27,294 bases of DNA from Caulobacteraceae bacterium (GTDB lineage Bacteria; Pseudomonadota; Alphaproteobacteria; Caulobacterales; Caulobacteraceae). The stretch spans positions 1 to 27,294 of the forward strand of contig JADZBR010000125.1 of NCBI GenBank assembly GCA_020852035.1. Direction: 5' to 3'. The translations under genes and the position numbers were made by a program. Every line of letters begins with the position of its first letter. Position 1 is the first letter of the stretch. Of this stretch, positions 1 to 7,130 are shown in pieces. Under the pieces are notes generated by a model. It saw nothing but the letters and a program-made list of their open reading frames with translations. It was not told the DNA's origin and made no database searches.

Positions 1-131
1 AGGACCACCAATCCCTCGCTGCGTCCCGCGACCGTCCAGTCCTGTTGGGCCTGCAGGCGCCGCAGGGCTGTGTCGGCTTGCGCGTTCGCCGTGCCGCAAG
101 CCGGCGACCAGTAGATCGCGACGTAGGCCAT
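1..131 (-). CDS. Lasso peptide macrolactam synthetase (C protein), 5' part only
   Basis: This is the beginning of a gene running off the left edge; 43 codons are visible, starting MAYVAIYWSPACG. It starts with an ATG overlapping the TGA of the upstream B gene (ATGA), the usual coupling of lasso B and C genes. Lasso C proteins are asparagine-synthetase homologues that activate the acidic ring residue with ATP and close the macrolactam onto the core N-terminus. The visible part would be the N-terminal glutaminase-like domain. Residue 2 is Ala, not the catalytic Cys of true Asn synthetases, which fits a cyclase that does not use glutamine. The assignment rests mainly on position in the A-B-C order, because the diagnostic synthetase domain lies outside the window. 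Confidence 0.62.
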   Translation of the reverse strand, partial: MAYVAIYWSPACGTANAQADTALRRLQAQQDWTVAGRSEGLVV

Positions 132-772
132 CAGGCGCGCACCGCCAGAAGCGGCCGATAGGGGATCAGGCGCTCCCAGTAGTCGTCCAGGACGACGTCG
201 CCGCTCTGCACCCAGCAATGGGCGCGGAACGGCCAAGTCCGCACGCCAAAGATCCATTGCGCCGACGCGCCATGGCGCTGGAGATGGCGCAGGAGCATGA
301 ACGATCTGACCAGGCACTTTGCCGGCACTGGCGGCAATACAACCCATCGTTGGAATTGGCGGGCTAGAGATCGCGCGTCGGGGCCATGGGCGCTTCCTGG
401 CGTGCGCGCGCTTTCGACGATCTTGATGAGTTGTGAAATCGTGCGGCCGCGATAGCAGATCAGGATGTCCAAGGTCGCCTGTGCGGCGCGGGCGATATCC
501 GTCGGGGTAAATCCGTAGCTGATAGGGTTTCCCAGATCTGCGCGCGGCAGCGCCGGGAGCGCGTAGGGCGATGGACCATCCGGGTCATCGATGACCGGAA
601 ACCCAGCCGCAGAAAGCGCCGCGGCGAGGCTCACCCCTTCGGCGGGCGCATAGGTGTCTGGCAGGCAGAGATAGGCGTCGCGTTCGAGATCCAGGATGAC
701 GATGTCATCGTCGATCGAGATCGCATGTACTTCGCGGCCGAGTCTTTTGGGCGGTGGTCCGGAGAGGCTCAT
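131..772 (-). CDS. Lasso peptide leader peptidase (B protein, RRE + transglutaminase-like fusion)
   Basis: A 213-residue protein that binds the precursor leader and cuts it from the core. Residues about 14-60 look like a PqqD-type RRE (a beta-rich stretch around HAISIDDDIVILDLERDAYL), and residues about 90-213 form the transglutaminase-like cysteine peptidase. The expected triad is visible: Cys153 (CLVRS), His185 (RAHCWVQ) and Asp197 (DDYWE). The Cys-His and His-Asp spacings of 32 and 12 are those I recall for McjB. RRE and peptidase in one chain is the proteobacterial arrangement; actinobacterial and firmicute clusters use separate B1 and B2. The ATG at 770-772 lacks a clear Shine-Dalgarno and follows an intergenic hairpin, so translation may depend on the upstream message. 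Its stop overlaps the start of the C gene. Confidence 0.88.
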   Translation of the reverse strand: MSLSGPPPKRLGREVHAISIDDDIVILDLERDAYLCLPDTYAPAEGVSLAAALSAAGFPVIDDPDGPSPYALPALPRADLGNPISYGFTPTDIARAAQATLDILICYRGRTISQLIKIVESARTPGSAHGPDARSLARQFQRWVVLPPVPAKCLVRSFMLLRHLQRHGASAQWIFGVRTWPFRAHCWVQSGDVVLDDYWERLIPYRPLLAVRA

Positions 773-791
773 GACAGGAACCGGCGAGGAG

Positions 792-815
792 CGCGGGCGC
801 CTTACGGCGCCCGCG
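792..815 (-). terminator. Perfect hairpin between lasso precursor and B gene
   Basis: A 10-bp GC-rich stem (792-801 with 806-815, loop TTAC) lies 6 nt after the precursor stop codon on the minus strand. No run of T follows, so it is not a classic intrinsic terminator. It more likely acts as a partial terminator or a 3' mRNA stabiliser that keeps precursor message above the level of the enzyme message. Hairpins at this place are known from other proteobacterial lasso clusters. Confidence 0.7.
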
Positions 816-821
816 GCGGTT

Positions 822-947
822 CTACTCGTCGTAGTACTCTTCGGGATTGACCTCCTCCTCCCGAAGGCCCGTCGGTGAGTTGGTCTCCAGCTTGGCGTCG
901 CCGAGCCAGATCAGTTCGACTGGCGAATGTTCATCGATCGTGGGCAT
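822..947 (-). CDS. Lasso peptide precursor (A)
   Basis: A 41-codon gene directly upstream of the B gene, with Shine-Dalgarno AGGAG 5 nt before its ATG. The leader stretch LIWLGDAKLETN aligns without gaps with the astexin-1 leader LIVLGKASAETR, including the conserved LG and the Thr at position -2. That places cleavage after Asn23 and gives the 18-residue core SPTGLREEEVNPEEYYDE. The core would begin with Ser, with Glu7, Glu8 or Glu9 as macrolactam acceptor (Glu9 for a nine-residue ring) and a tail VNPEEYYDE whose two Tyr could be steric plugs. Net charge is about -6. An alternative reading uses Thr26 as the -2 residue and gives a 14-residue core starting with Leu, also with Glu at ring position 9. 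The bulky Leu1 and the poorer leader spacing make it less likely. Confidence 0.87.
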   Translation of the reverse strand: MPTIDEHSPVELIWLGDAKLETNSPTGLREEEVNPEEYYDE

Positions 948-1007
948 GAATGTCTCCTGTTTGAGGTTGTCGCGATTGCGACTGGAGAAATCGACGCCCT
1001 GCGCGTG

Positions 1008-1015
1008 GTATATTC
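1008..1015. promoter_or_regulatory. Octamer shared with the regulator's own upstream region
   Basis: GTATATTC lies 61 nt upstream of the lasso precursor start, just past the end of the GntR gene. It recurs at 1722-1729, 65 nt upstream of the GntR start. An AT-rich site before both transcription units would suit a self-regulating repressor that also controls the precursor. Eight bases is little evidence, so this is only a candidate. Confidence 0.25.
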
Positions 1016-1018
1016 AAA

Positions 1019-1657
1019 CTATATCGGATCTATATCTCGCTCAGCCTCGTGAAGACGCGCCAGATGAGGCGCAGCGTCAATCCATCGAGTGAAGGTCTCG
1101 CGTAGCGCCTGGCGAACCTCATGGGGGTCGCGCCGCTCCAGGCTCTCTGTGAGCGCCGCGAAATCCTGGTCCCAAAGGGCGGGAGCGTGCTCGTGGAGCC
1201 TGCAGATCGCTGCAAGCTGGTCCTGTAGGCGGCCCATGTGTTGTGCGAGCGTCGGGCTCATGGCCGCCGCCAGTCCGCGGAGCAGGCGCTCGCTGGCCCT
1301 TTGAGGATCGGGCGGCGTCGGCGTCGCTGCAAGCAGCCGCTGCGGATCGAGGCGCTGGACGGGGGAAGGGTGGCCGTCGCAGGCGATCAGCAACAGCGCC
1401 ATCTGAAGTCGTAGAAGAGCGACGATATCCCGTTCGGTCAGCCTAGGGACGAAGAAACCCTGCCCACGGCGCTCCTGAAGGAGTCCCTCGCCCGCCAGCC
1501 GCGACAGCGCCTCGCGCACGGGGGTGGCGCTGAGGGAAAGGCGGGCGGTGATGTCGTTGGCGGTGAGGCGCGCTCCTGTCGGGTGAACACCGCCTCGCAA
1601 CTCGCTTCGGAGTGCATCGAGGGCAATCTTGAACGAATCCGGGCGTTTGCTCGCCAT
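1019..1657 (-). CDS. GntR family transcriptional regulator
   Basis: A 212-residue protein with an N-terminal winged helix (residues about 8-72: a helix, the recognition region TPVREALSRLAGEGLL, then the wing QGFFVP) and an all-helical C-terminal half as in the FCD/FadR-type subfamily. The second of two adjacent ATGs (1655-1657) is preferred because GGAGG lies 5 nt upstream; the first ATG (1658-1660) is only 2 nt from it. The frame stays open for 128 codons further upstream, but that extension overlaps the neighbouring XRE gene and has no good ribosome site. The gene is on the same strand as the lasso genes, 71 nt before the precursor, and probably controls them. The ligand is unknown. Confidence 0.85.
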   Translation of the reverse strand: MASKRPDSFKIALDALRSELRGGVHPTGARLTANDITARLSLSATPVREALSRLAGEGLLQERRGQGFFVPRLTERDIVALLRLQMALLLIACDGHPSPVQRLDPQRLLAATPTPPDPQRASERLLRGLAAAMSPTLAQHMGRLQDQLAAICRLHEHAPALWDQDFAALTESLERRDPHEVRQALRETFTRWIDAAPHLARLHEAERDIDPI

Positions 1658-1660
1658 CAT

Positions 1661-1966
1661 AACCTCCGGCGCGGCGGGGCAGACTGTCTCCAAAAGCAGG
1701 CGGGTGTCGAGATGGATTCGAGTATATTCGTCAGGTCCGACAAGATAGTTCGGAAGGTCCGCAAGAAAGTGGCGGAGATCTACAAGATGTCGCCCTTGAG
1801 TGAATGGGTGAAAGCCTTCTAAACTCTCCGGATTCAGCGACATCCTTGACCAATCACCCCACCGGGCCAGAAACCAACAGGTCTGGCTTGCGCTTTTGAT
1901 CTGGATTGGCGACCTTGAGGTGTTGTCAGATGTCCTAAAAGGCTGAGTTGTCCGCTCGGATCGTGA
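1661..1966. other. Divergent intergenic region, GntR / XRE
   Basis: This holds the start regions of two divergent regulator genes. It contains the second GTATATTC copy (1722-1729), inside an imperfect 12-bp palindrome CGAGTATATTCG. Open frames cross it on both strands but none has a ribosome site or a recognisable product. It is more AT-rich than the flanking genes. Confidence 0.5.
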
Positions 1967-2443
1967 ATGCCCGCTTCTCCTTCGGACGGAACCCGTGAAC
2001 GCGATGAGGCCCTGTCGAGCGTTCTTAGGGCGATCCGGCGCCACCGGCGTATGACGGTGCAGCAGGTGGCGGACCTTATGGGGTTGAAGAAGCGTTCCTA
2101 TGAGCGGTTCGAAGCCGGCGAAGGACGCCTTAAGGTCGAACGGATTTTCCGCTTCGCCCAGGTCACCGACGCCGACCCATACGCCCTACTGGCCAGTGTG
2201 AAGTTTGGCGCGCCCGATTTCGCGCTGTCTTGCATCGACAACAAACTGGTCATGTTGACGGTTCTTCACACGCACGAACTCTTCAACAGCAAAGGGAAGG
2301 AGATCGCCCTGCTGCGCCCTCAGGCCATCGTGGAAGCCTTGTCCGCAGCCTTCGGCGTCCTGGAAAAGGAACTCAAGCAGGTGCGATCCGTGTCGAGATG
2401 GCTGCAAGGGAGCGGTAAGTTCAACGATACTGACTCTGAATAA
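1967..2443 (+). CDS. XRE-type helix-turn-helix regulator
   Basis: A 158-residue protein with a Cro/CI-type HTH at residues about 17-78 (RAIRRHRRMTVQQVADLMGL, then KKRSYERFEAGEGRLKVERI and the closing DADPYALLAS). The C-terminal half, residues 80-158, is predicted helical without a known domain. The start follows an in-frame TGA at 1964-1966, so no longer start is possible; the Shine-Dalgarno is weak. It is divergent from the GntR gene and could co-regulate the lasso cluster or serve an unrelated role. Hairpins with 7-bp stems follow at 2448-2473 and 2528-2548, neither with a T run. Confidence 0.8.
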   Translation: MPASPSDGTRERDEALSSVLRAIRRHRRMTVQQVADLMGLKKRSYERFEAGEGRLKVERIFRFAQVTDADPYALLASVKFGAPDFALSCIDNKLVMLTVLHTHELFNSKGKEIALLRPQAIVEALSAAFGVLEKELKQVRSVSRWLQGSGKFNDTDSE

Positions 2444-2985
2444 GCAAATCCGATGAAATCTGTGGGATCGGATGTCTCCCTCTCGATAGGGAATCCCAAG
2501 AAAATTTGACGCCTTAGGCTGATCTGAATCCTTGGCGTTCTCAAGGATGGGAGGCGGCGCGGTAGCTGCTGAATATTGTTTTGTCGAGATCACAGACTTC
2601 CGTGCGGTTGATGTGCGCTAGACCGACTCAGGTTCATGGTCCAGCCCCCAACGAGTCGCGATCTAAGTCCATCTCTCGGGAAGGCCGTAGACGTCATGGA
2701 TCATGCCGGGCTTTGGCATGGCCGTGATCGCGGTCGCGCCGAAATACCTTTGCCGACGAATAGGGTCGGTGTTCCGGTCATCTCCGCCTCCCCGCAACCG
2801 ACAAACGCCTGAGCGCCCGATACGGCGGCATTCCCCGCGAAGTCAGCGCCGACCTCGGTTCCCCGGGGGTGAGTGCGCCGCCGAGAACATGATCGGCTGT
2901 AAAGGTGATGGCCGTGCGGACGCCAGATCGGGCGGCCTCCGGTCCGACCGAGCCGCGAGCGCCGTCCGTGCGCAGGGCGCTTCCG
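2444..2985. other. Gene-poor stretch with a gene remnant
   Basis: No intact gene is visible in 542 bp. It contains two weak hairpins after the XRE gene (2448-2473 and 2528-2548) and, on the minus strand, the dioxygenase remnant listed separately. Between 2782 and 2985 the minus strand has an open frame I could not match to a family. Confidence 0.5.
2663..2781 (-). pseudogene. Remnant of DODA/YgiD-type extradiol dioxygenase
   Basis: An ATG at 2779-2781, with GGAG just upstream, opens MTGTPTLFVGKG, like the N-terminal PxLFxGHG motif of the LigB/4,5-DOPA-dioxygenase family. After a frame change of one base, the following sequence reads ATAITAMPKPGMIHDVYGLPERW, like the conserved VTAM(E/P)xPxxIHDFxGFP segment of the same family, and ends at a TAG (2663-2665). 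In E. coli YgiD, as I recall it, about 45 residues lie between these segments, so most of the intervening sequence and the whole C-terminal two thirds are gone. The His of the N-terminal GHG motif is Lys here. It is a short, frameshifted fossil of a gene whose full-length form would be about 260 residues. Confidence 0.5.
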
Positions 2986-3630
2986 TCAGTCGTCGATGAG
3001 GTTGCGCACGCCGCCGCTGATGAAGCGCAGCAAGCGGTCATTCACTTGGTTGAAGTCGGCGGCGTCACAGACTCCGTTCGTGATGCGTCGGATCCGGTTG
3101 ACCTCGATCTCCGCGCAACTCTCTACCATGCAACCGATCATGAACTGGTAGCCGAAGCCGAGGTCAGCCGGCTTGGCGTCGGGCAGGGCGTTGCGCAGCC
3201 AACCCAGGAATTCGCGTGCCAGAGGTTCGCTGAGCGCCTTCAAGGCGGCGGTGTAGGTCTTCTCCGAATAGAGCACCCGGGCCTGCAGCAGGGCGTAGCT
3301 GCGCCACCCCTTGCCCCCCCGCATGGCGCGCTCGAGGTAGGGCGTGACGATGCTGGCGACGACGGCTTCCAGCGTCGGCGCCCCGCCCGCCCTGGCCGTG
3401 GCCTCGGCGTAGGCGGCGCGGCGGGCTTCGGCGACCTCGTCCCAACGGCGCTGGATCACCTCGCTGAGCAGCTTCTCCTTGGAGCCGAAGTGGTAGTTGA
3501 CGCTACCGATCGTATCGCCCGATTTGGCGACGATCGCCCGGGTCGAGGTGCCGTCATAGCCCCGGGCGGCGAACAGCTGTTCGGCCGCGTTGAGGATCCG
3601 CTCCCGAGTCCCGCCCTTCGGCGCCGCCAT
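2986..3630 (-). CDS. TetR family transcriptional regulator
   Basis: A 214-residue protein with the N-terminal TetR HTH (residues 9-58: TRERILNAAEQLFAARGYDGTST, then VNYHFGSKEKLLSEV) and a helical ligand-binding C-terminal domain. The ATG at 3628-3630 has GGAGG 5 nt upstream. A GTG at 3685-3687 would add 19 residues, but it lies inside the inverted repeat that is probably the operator, so it is rejected. The gene is divergent from a TonB-dependent receptor gene, a layout in which TetR proteins often repress both themselves and the transporter. The inducer is unknown. Confidence 0.86.
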   Translation of the reverse strand: MAAPKGGTRERILNAAEQLFAARGYDGTSTRAIVAKSGDTIGSVNYHFGSKEKLLSEVIQRRWDEVAEARRAAYAEATARAGGAPTLEAVVASIVTPYLERAMRGGKGWRSYALLQARVLYSEKTYTAALKALSEPLAREFLGWLRNALPDAKPADLGFGYQFMIGCMVESCAEIEVNRIRRITNGVCDAADFNQVNDRLLRFISGGVRNLIDD

Positions 3631-3676
3631 CCAATCCTCCGAGTCGTTCGACCCGCGCAGCATGGGCGATCCGCGT

Positions 3677-3733
3677 GAGTTAGTCACCCGTTCGAATTCC
3701 GGCTTGACGATAAGTCGAACGAGTGACTAACTC
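3677..3733. promoter_or_regulatory. Inverted repeat, likely TetR operator
   Basis: Arms of 19 nt (3677-3695 GAGTTAGTCACCCGTTCGA and 3715-3733) are complementary at 18 of 19 positions and separated by 19 nt. The element lies between the divergent TetR and TonB receptor genes. TTGACG at 3704-3709 is in the spacer and could be a plus-strand -35 element, which would put the -10 region inside the right arm and let a bound repressor block the polymerase. Confidence 0.68.
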
Positions 3734-3804
3734 TAATCATCCGCGGCTTGCGGACTCGAAGACGGCCAAAGCCGCGACGAGGCGAGGAAACGGGGAGGGT
3801 CGCC

Positions 3805-5376
3805 ATGCGCGGCAAACTGTTCGCGGGCGTATCTGCGGGGTGCCTGGCCGTCGGCCTGGCCACGGGGGCGGCGGCCCAGGCGCGGGCGGGCGACGGCGCC
3901 CTGATCGAGGAGCTGGTCGTCACTGCCGAGAAGCGGGAAACCAACCTCCAGACCACCGCCCTGGCCGTCTCGGCGGTGTCCGGCGAGCAGCTCCAGCGCC
4001 AGCAGGTGACCAGCGTCGAGGCTCTGGCGCAGCTGCTGCCCAACGTCAATTTCGGCGCGACGACCGGCAACGCCCGCATCGCCATCCGCGGCATCGGCTT
4101 CGACAACTCCACGGTCGGGGGCGAGGGCCGCGTCGCTTATCACCTGGACGGGGTCTATGTAAGCCGCCCGGCCGCCGCGCTGGGCGCGCTTTATGACATT
4201 GAGCGGATCGAGGTGTTGCGCGGGCCGCAGGGCACGCTCTACGGCCGTAACGCCACCGGCGGGGCGATCAACGTCATCGGCCGCGATCCCGGCGCGGCGA
4301 TGAACGGCTATCTCACCGGCACGGTGGGGAGCTACGAGCTCTTCAAGGTGGAAGGCGCGATCGGCGGGCCGATCGCCGACACCGTCGGCTTTCGCCTGGC
4401 GTTTCAGACGCACGACCACGACGGATACGGCCGGAACATCACGAACGGCCTGCCGGTCGACGACATGCAGACCCGCGCCGTCAAGGGCCGCCTGGTGTTC
4501 GAACCCTCGGAGAGGCTGCGCGTCACCCTGTCAGGCGACTACATGACCGAACAGGACCACGCCTACAGCTTCCACCTGTTCGGCCCTGGCAGCCTGCCCG
4601 AGCCCGTCCAGGGCCTCCCCGGCGCGCCTTTGAAGGGCCTCGTGACGGGCGGCCGCGTGGCGACCGACCCGCGCGACTCCGCCGCCGACATCGGCCCCGG
4701 GAACGACCGCGAGTTCTATGGGTTCGCCGCCCACGTCGAGACGAAGATCGCGGGCTTCGAGGTGACCTCTATCACCGGCTTGCGCCGCTCGGAGTTCCGC
4801 GTGGTCAGCGACCTGGACGCCACGAGCGCGCCGCTCACCTACTACGACCAGGAGGAGCGGTCGGACACCTTCAGCCAGGAGCTGCGCGTCAGCCGCGACT
4901 GGGGCGGCGGCGACCTCATGATCGGCGCCTACTACTTTGACGAGGACCTGTTCGGCGGCACGCGGATTCCGCTGGACCGGCTGGTGCTGGCCCCGCCGCC
5001 GCTGCCGCTGCCGTCGGGGCTGCGCCAGGGCTTCTTCGGCATGGGCTACATTGACACCAAGGCCTACGCGGTCTTCGGCCATGTGCGCCTGCGGCTGGGC
5101 GAGGCCTTCGCCATCCGCCTGGGCGGCCGCTACAGCGACGAGAAGAAGTCCATCGACGAGGCCAACAAGATCGACCCGGTCACCCCGTGGCCGCCGTATG
5201 TCGCGATCTTCCCCTCGACCCCGCCTGGCGCGCGCCGCCAGACCAGCGCGTCCTGGAGCGACTTCAACCCCTCGGTGACGCTGGAATACCGCCCGAGCGA
5301 GGACCTGTTCCTCTACGCGACCTATTCGGAGGGCTTCAAGAGCGGCGGCTACAACCTGGGGAACCTCCAGCCGCCC
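3805..5376 (+). pseudogene. TonB-dependent outer membrane receptor, 3' truncated
   Basis: The start at 3805 has GGGAGG 6 nt upstream and a signal peptide (MRGKLFAGVSAGCLAVGLATGAAA). The TonB box EELVVTAEKRE is followed by the plug domain (about residues 40-155, with RIAIRGIGFDN and IEVLRGPQGTLYGRNATGG) and barrel strands up to YSEGFKSGGYNLGNLQPP. That last motif normally sits about 200-250 residues before the end in 700-800-residue siderophore- or polymer-type receptors. After about codon 524 the frame continues into the antisense of an RTX gene and stays open to 5988, but that tail (Val/Ala/Arg-rich) is not receptor sequence. Without the last barrel strands and terminal aromatic residue it should not assemble. 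The substrate cannot be inferred. Confidence 0.85.
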
Positions 5377-6240
5377 TCCCGCGAACAGCACATCGTCGCC
5401 CGCGCCGCCATCCAACTCGTCGTCGCCGGCCCCGCCGGCCAGGATGTCCTGACCCTCACCGCCGTTCAGGACGTCGTCGCCGCCCTCGCCGTCCAGCAGG
5501 TCGTCGCCGCCGAGCCCCGACGCCGTGTCGTCACCGTCGCGGCCGAAATAGATGTCGTCGCCCGCCTCGCCCGACCAGACATCATCGCCCGGACCGCCGA
5601 GATGTTGCAGATCGCCGAGCGGAAAGAGCGCGGACGGACCAAGGACCGGCGCGCCCTCGAAGGCCACAACGAAGTCGCCGGCGTCCAGCGTATCGCCGCC
5701 GTCGGTGTCGATGATCAGGTAGGTGGTCGAGCCGTTCGTCCAGGTGAAGACGCCCTGATGGCTCGCGCCGAACGCCCTGCCGAAGCTCTGTCCGGCCGTC
5801 AGGCTGAAGCCCGGGGTGGCGATCGCCCCGCCCCAGGCGAGAGGGCGATTCACATAGCTCGCCAGCTGGACCTGGTCGCCTTCGCTGGGACTGAAATCCA
5901 GCACACGATCTATAGAGTCCAGGTTCCCCGGCCGACCTTCGTAGGCGAACTCGAATTGGAAGAGGTCGGCGCCCGCGCCGCCCCTTAAGGTGTCGACGGC
6001 CCGGTCATAGTCAAAATCGATCTGGTCGCGGCCGGCGTTGATCCGGTCGTCGCCCGCGCCGCCGTCGAGGATGTCGGCGCCATAGCCGCCGACCAACAGG
6101 TCCGCCCCATCGCCGCCGTCCAGAATATCGTCGCCAGCGCCGCTCAAGAGATAGTCGTCGCCGCCCAAGCCCGCAGCGACGTCCGCCTCCGGCCCGCCGT
6201 AGAAGACATCGGAGCCGGCCGTGCCGGTAAAGTTCGCCAT
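5377..6240 (-). pseudogene. RTX calcium-binding repeat protein, 3' truncated
   Basis: The ATG at 6238-6240 has AAGG 3 nt upstream. The protein starts MANFTGTAGSDVFYGG and has a first block of RTX nonapeptides (GGxGxDxLx, about residues 20-65). A middle region (about 80-200, VLDFSPSEGDQVQLASY) resembles the serralysin C-terminal (Peptidase_M10_C) fold, and a second nonapeptide block runs from about 210 to GAGDDVLFAGG. At 5371-5382 the frame crosses into the antisense of the TonB receptor gene and stays open to 4531, but that tail is meaningless. The C-terminal type I secretion signal is therefore lost. No ABC exporter or membrane fusion protein is nearby. The intact protein was probably a secreted or surface protein; no catalytic domain is visible in what remains. 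Confidence 0.82.
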
Positions 6241-6560
6241 CGCCTTGAACAATCTCGCTTACAAACGTGGCTGAAAGCCCAGCCTGGCCGGCCGATACGA
6301 ACAACCTTGAGTATTCATCAGGAACTGATGATCGCCTATCGCCTGTACCCGATGCCCTACGTCCATGCCAAGCGTAGCCATGATTCAGAAATTCGATGGC
6401 GACTTCAGGCCTGCGCCAAAAGGCGCACTCTGGCCGTTGGTCAGGCGATATCGGCGCTTAGAGTGGTGTTTGGGGCGTCATCATCCGGCCTCGATGTGTC
6501 GCCTATCCGAAGGACGAGGGCCGACGGCCTTCCTAAGATTGATGGAATGATCGCTCGACC
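6241..6560. other. Intergenic region upstream of bphO
   Basis: This 320-bp stretch lies between the RTX start and the heme oxygenase gene. A plus-strand open frame crosses it (from 6307) but has no ribosome site, signal or family resemblance. It presumably carries the promoters of the divergent RTX and bphO-bphP units; I could not assign -35/-10 boxes with confidence. Confidence 0.45.
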
Positions 6561-7130
6561 ATGACCCCGGAAATCGCCTTCCGCCTGCGGGCCGCGACGA
6601 AGGAGGCGCACAGCCGTCTGGAGCGCCGGCTGGACATTTTCAGTCACCTGAAGGCGCCGACGACCCGAGCCGGCCTGGTCGCACGCTTCGAAGCCATGCA
6701 CGCGAGCGCCGACCGATCCCTGGCGCCCTGGCTGGGCGATATGCCAGGGCTGGACTACGCCGGCCGCCGCCGCGACGCGCATTTCCGCCGCGATCTGGCG
6801 ACCTTGCCGAATGTCGCCGCCGCCCCGCCGCCCGCGCCGCCAAGCTTGCGCGACGCGCCCGAGGCGCTGGGCCTTTTCTATGTGCTGGAAAGCTCGACCC
6901 TGGGGGGCCATGTGATCCGCAAGCGGCTCGCCGGATCCGGCGTCGGCGCGGAGGGCCTTAGCTTCCTCGATCCCTACGAGACGCAGTCCGGCGAGCGCTG
7001 GGGCGCGTTCATCAAGGTGCTCGATCGCGAGAGCGCAGCGCCCGGCGCATCCGAGGCCATGGTCGCCGGGGCGATCGCGGGGTTCGCCTGGGTCGCCGCG
7101 GCGCTGTGCGGCGACGAGGCGACCGCATGA
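6561..7130 (+). CDS. bphO: Biliverdin-producing heme oxygenase
   Basis: A 189-residue protein that opens heme to biliverdin IX-alpha, CO and iron. The proximal heme ligand is expected at His17 in the motif ATKEAHSRLE. The distal helix with its flexible glycines is seen at FYVLESSTLGGHVI (residues 106-118). Length fits the bacterial BphO family of about 190-200 residues. Its TGA (7128-7130) overlaps the ATG of the phytochrome kinase gene, so the two are translationally coupled and the product feeds the photoreceptor made next to it. The role is chromophore supply, not only iron release. Confidence 0.92.
   Translation: MTPEIAFRLRAATKEAHSRLERRLDIFSHLKAPTTRAGLVARFEAMHASADRSLAPWLGDMPGLDYAGRRRDAHFRRDLATLPNVAAAPPPAPPSLRDAPEALGLFYVLESSTLGGHVIRKRLAGSGVGAEGLSFLDPYETQSGERWGAFIKVLDRESAAPGASEAMVAGAIAGFAWVAAALCGDEATA

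Noticed and set aside
822..947. Core peptide starting with Leu28 (Thr26 as the -2 residue)
   Set aside because: It would still give Glu at ring position 9, but Leu1 is unusual and the leader aligns with astexin only if Thr22 is the -2 residue. Kept as an alternative, not excluded.
1658..2044. N-terminal extension of the GntR protein by 129 codons
   Set aside because: It overlaps the XRE gene, has no suitable ribosome site, and the HTH begins directly after the ATG at 1657 that has GGAGG.
2905..3678. A plus-strand frame opposite the TetR gene
   Set aside because: Antisense to a clear TetR protein; no family resemblance of its own.
3748..5988. A 746-codon plus-strand frame as one TonB-receptor protein
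   Set aside because: After about 5376 the frame is the antisense of RTX repeats; composition changes abruptly and receptor motifs stop. The start at 3748 also precedes the real start at 3805, which has the ribosome site and signal peptide.
4531..6252. A 573-codon minus-strand frame as one RTX protein
   Set aside because: Below about 5377 it is the antisense of the TonB receptor gene.
6307..6564. A short plus-strand gene before bphO
   Set aside because: No ribosome site, no signal or domain, and its end overlaps the bphO start.
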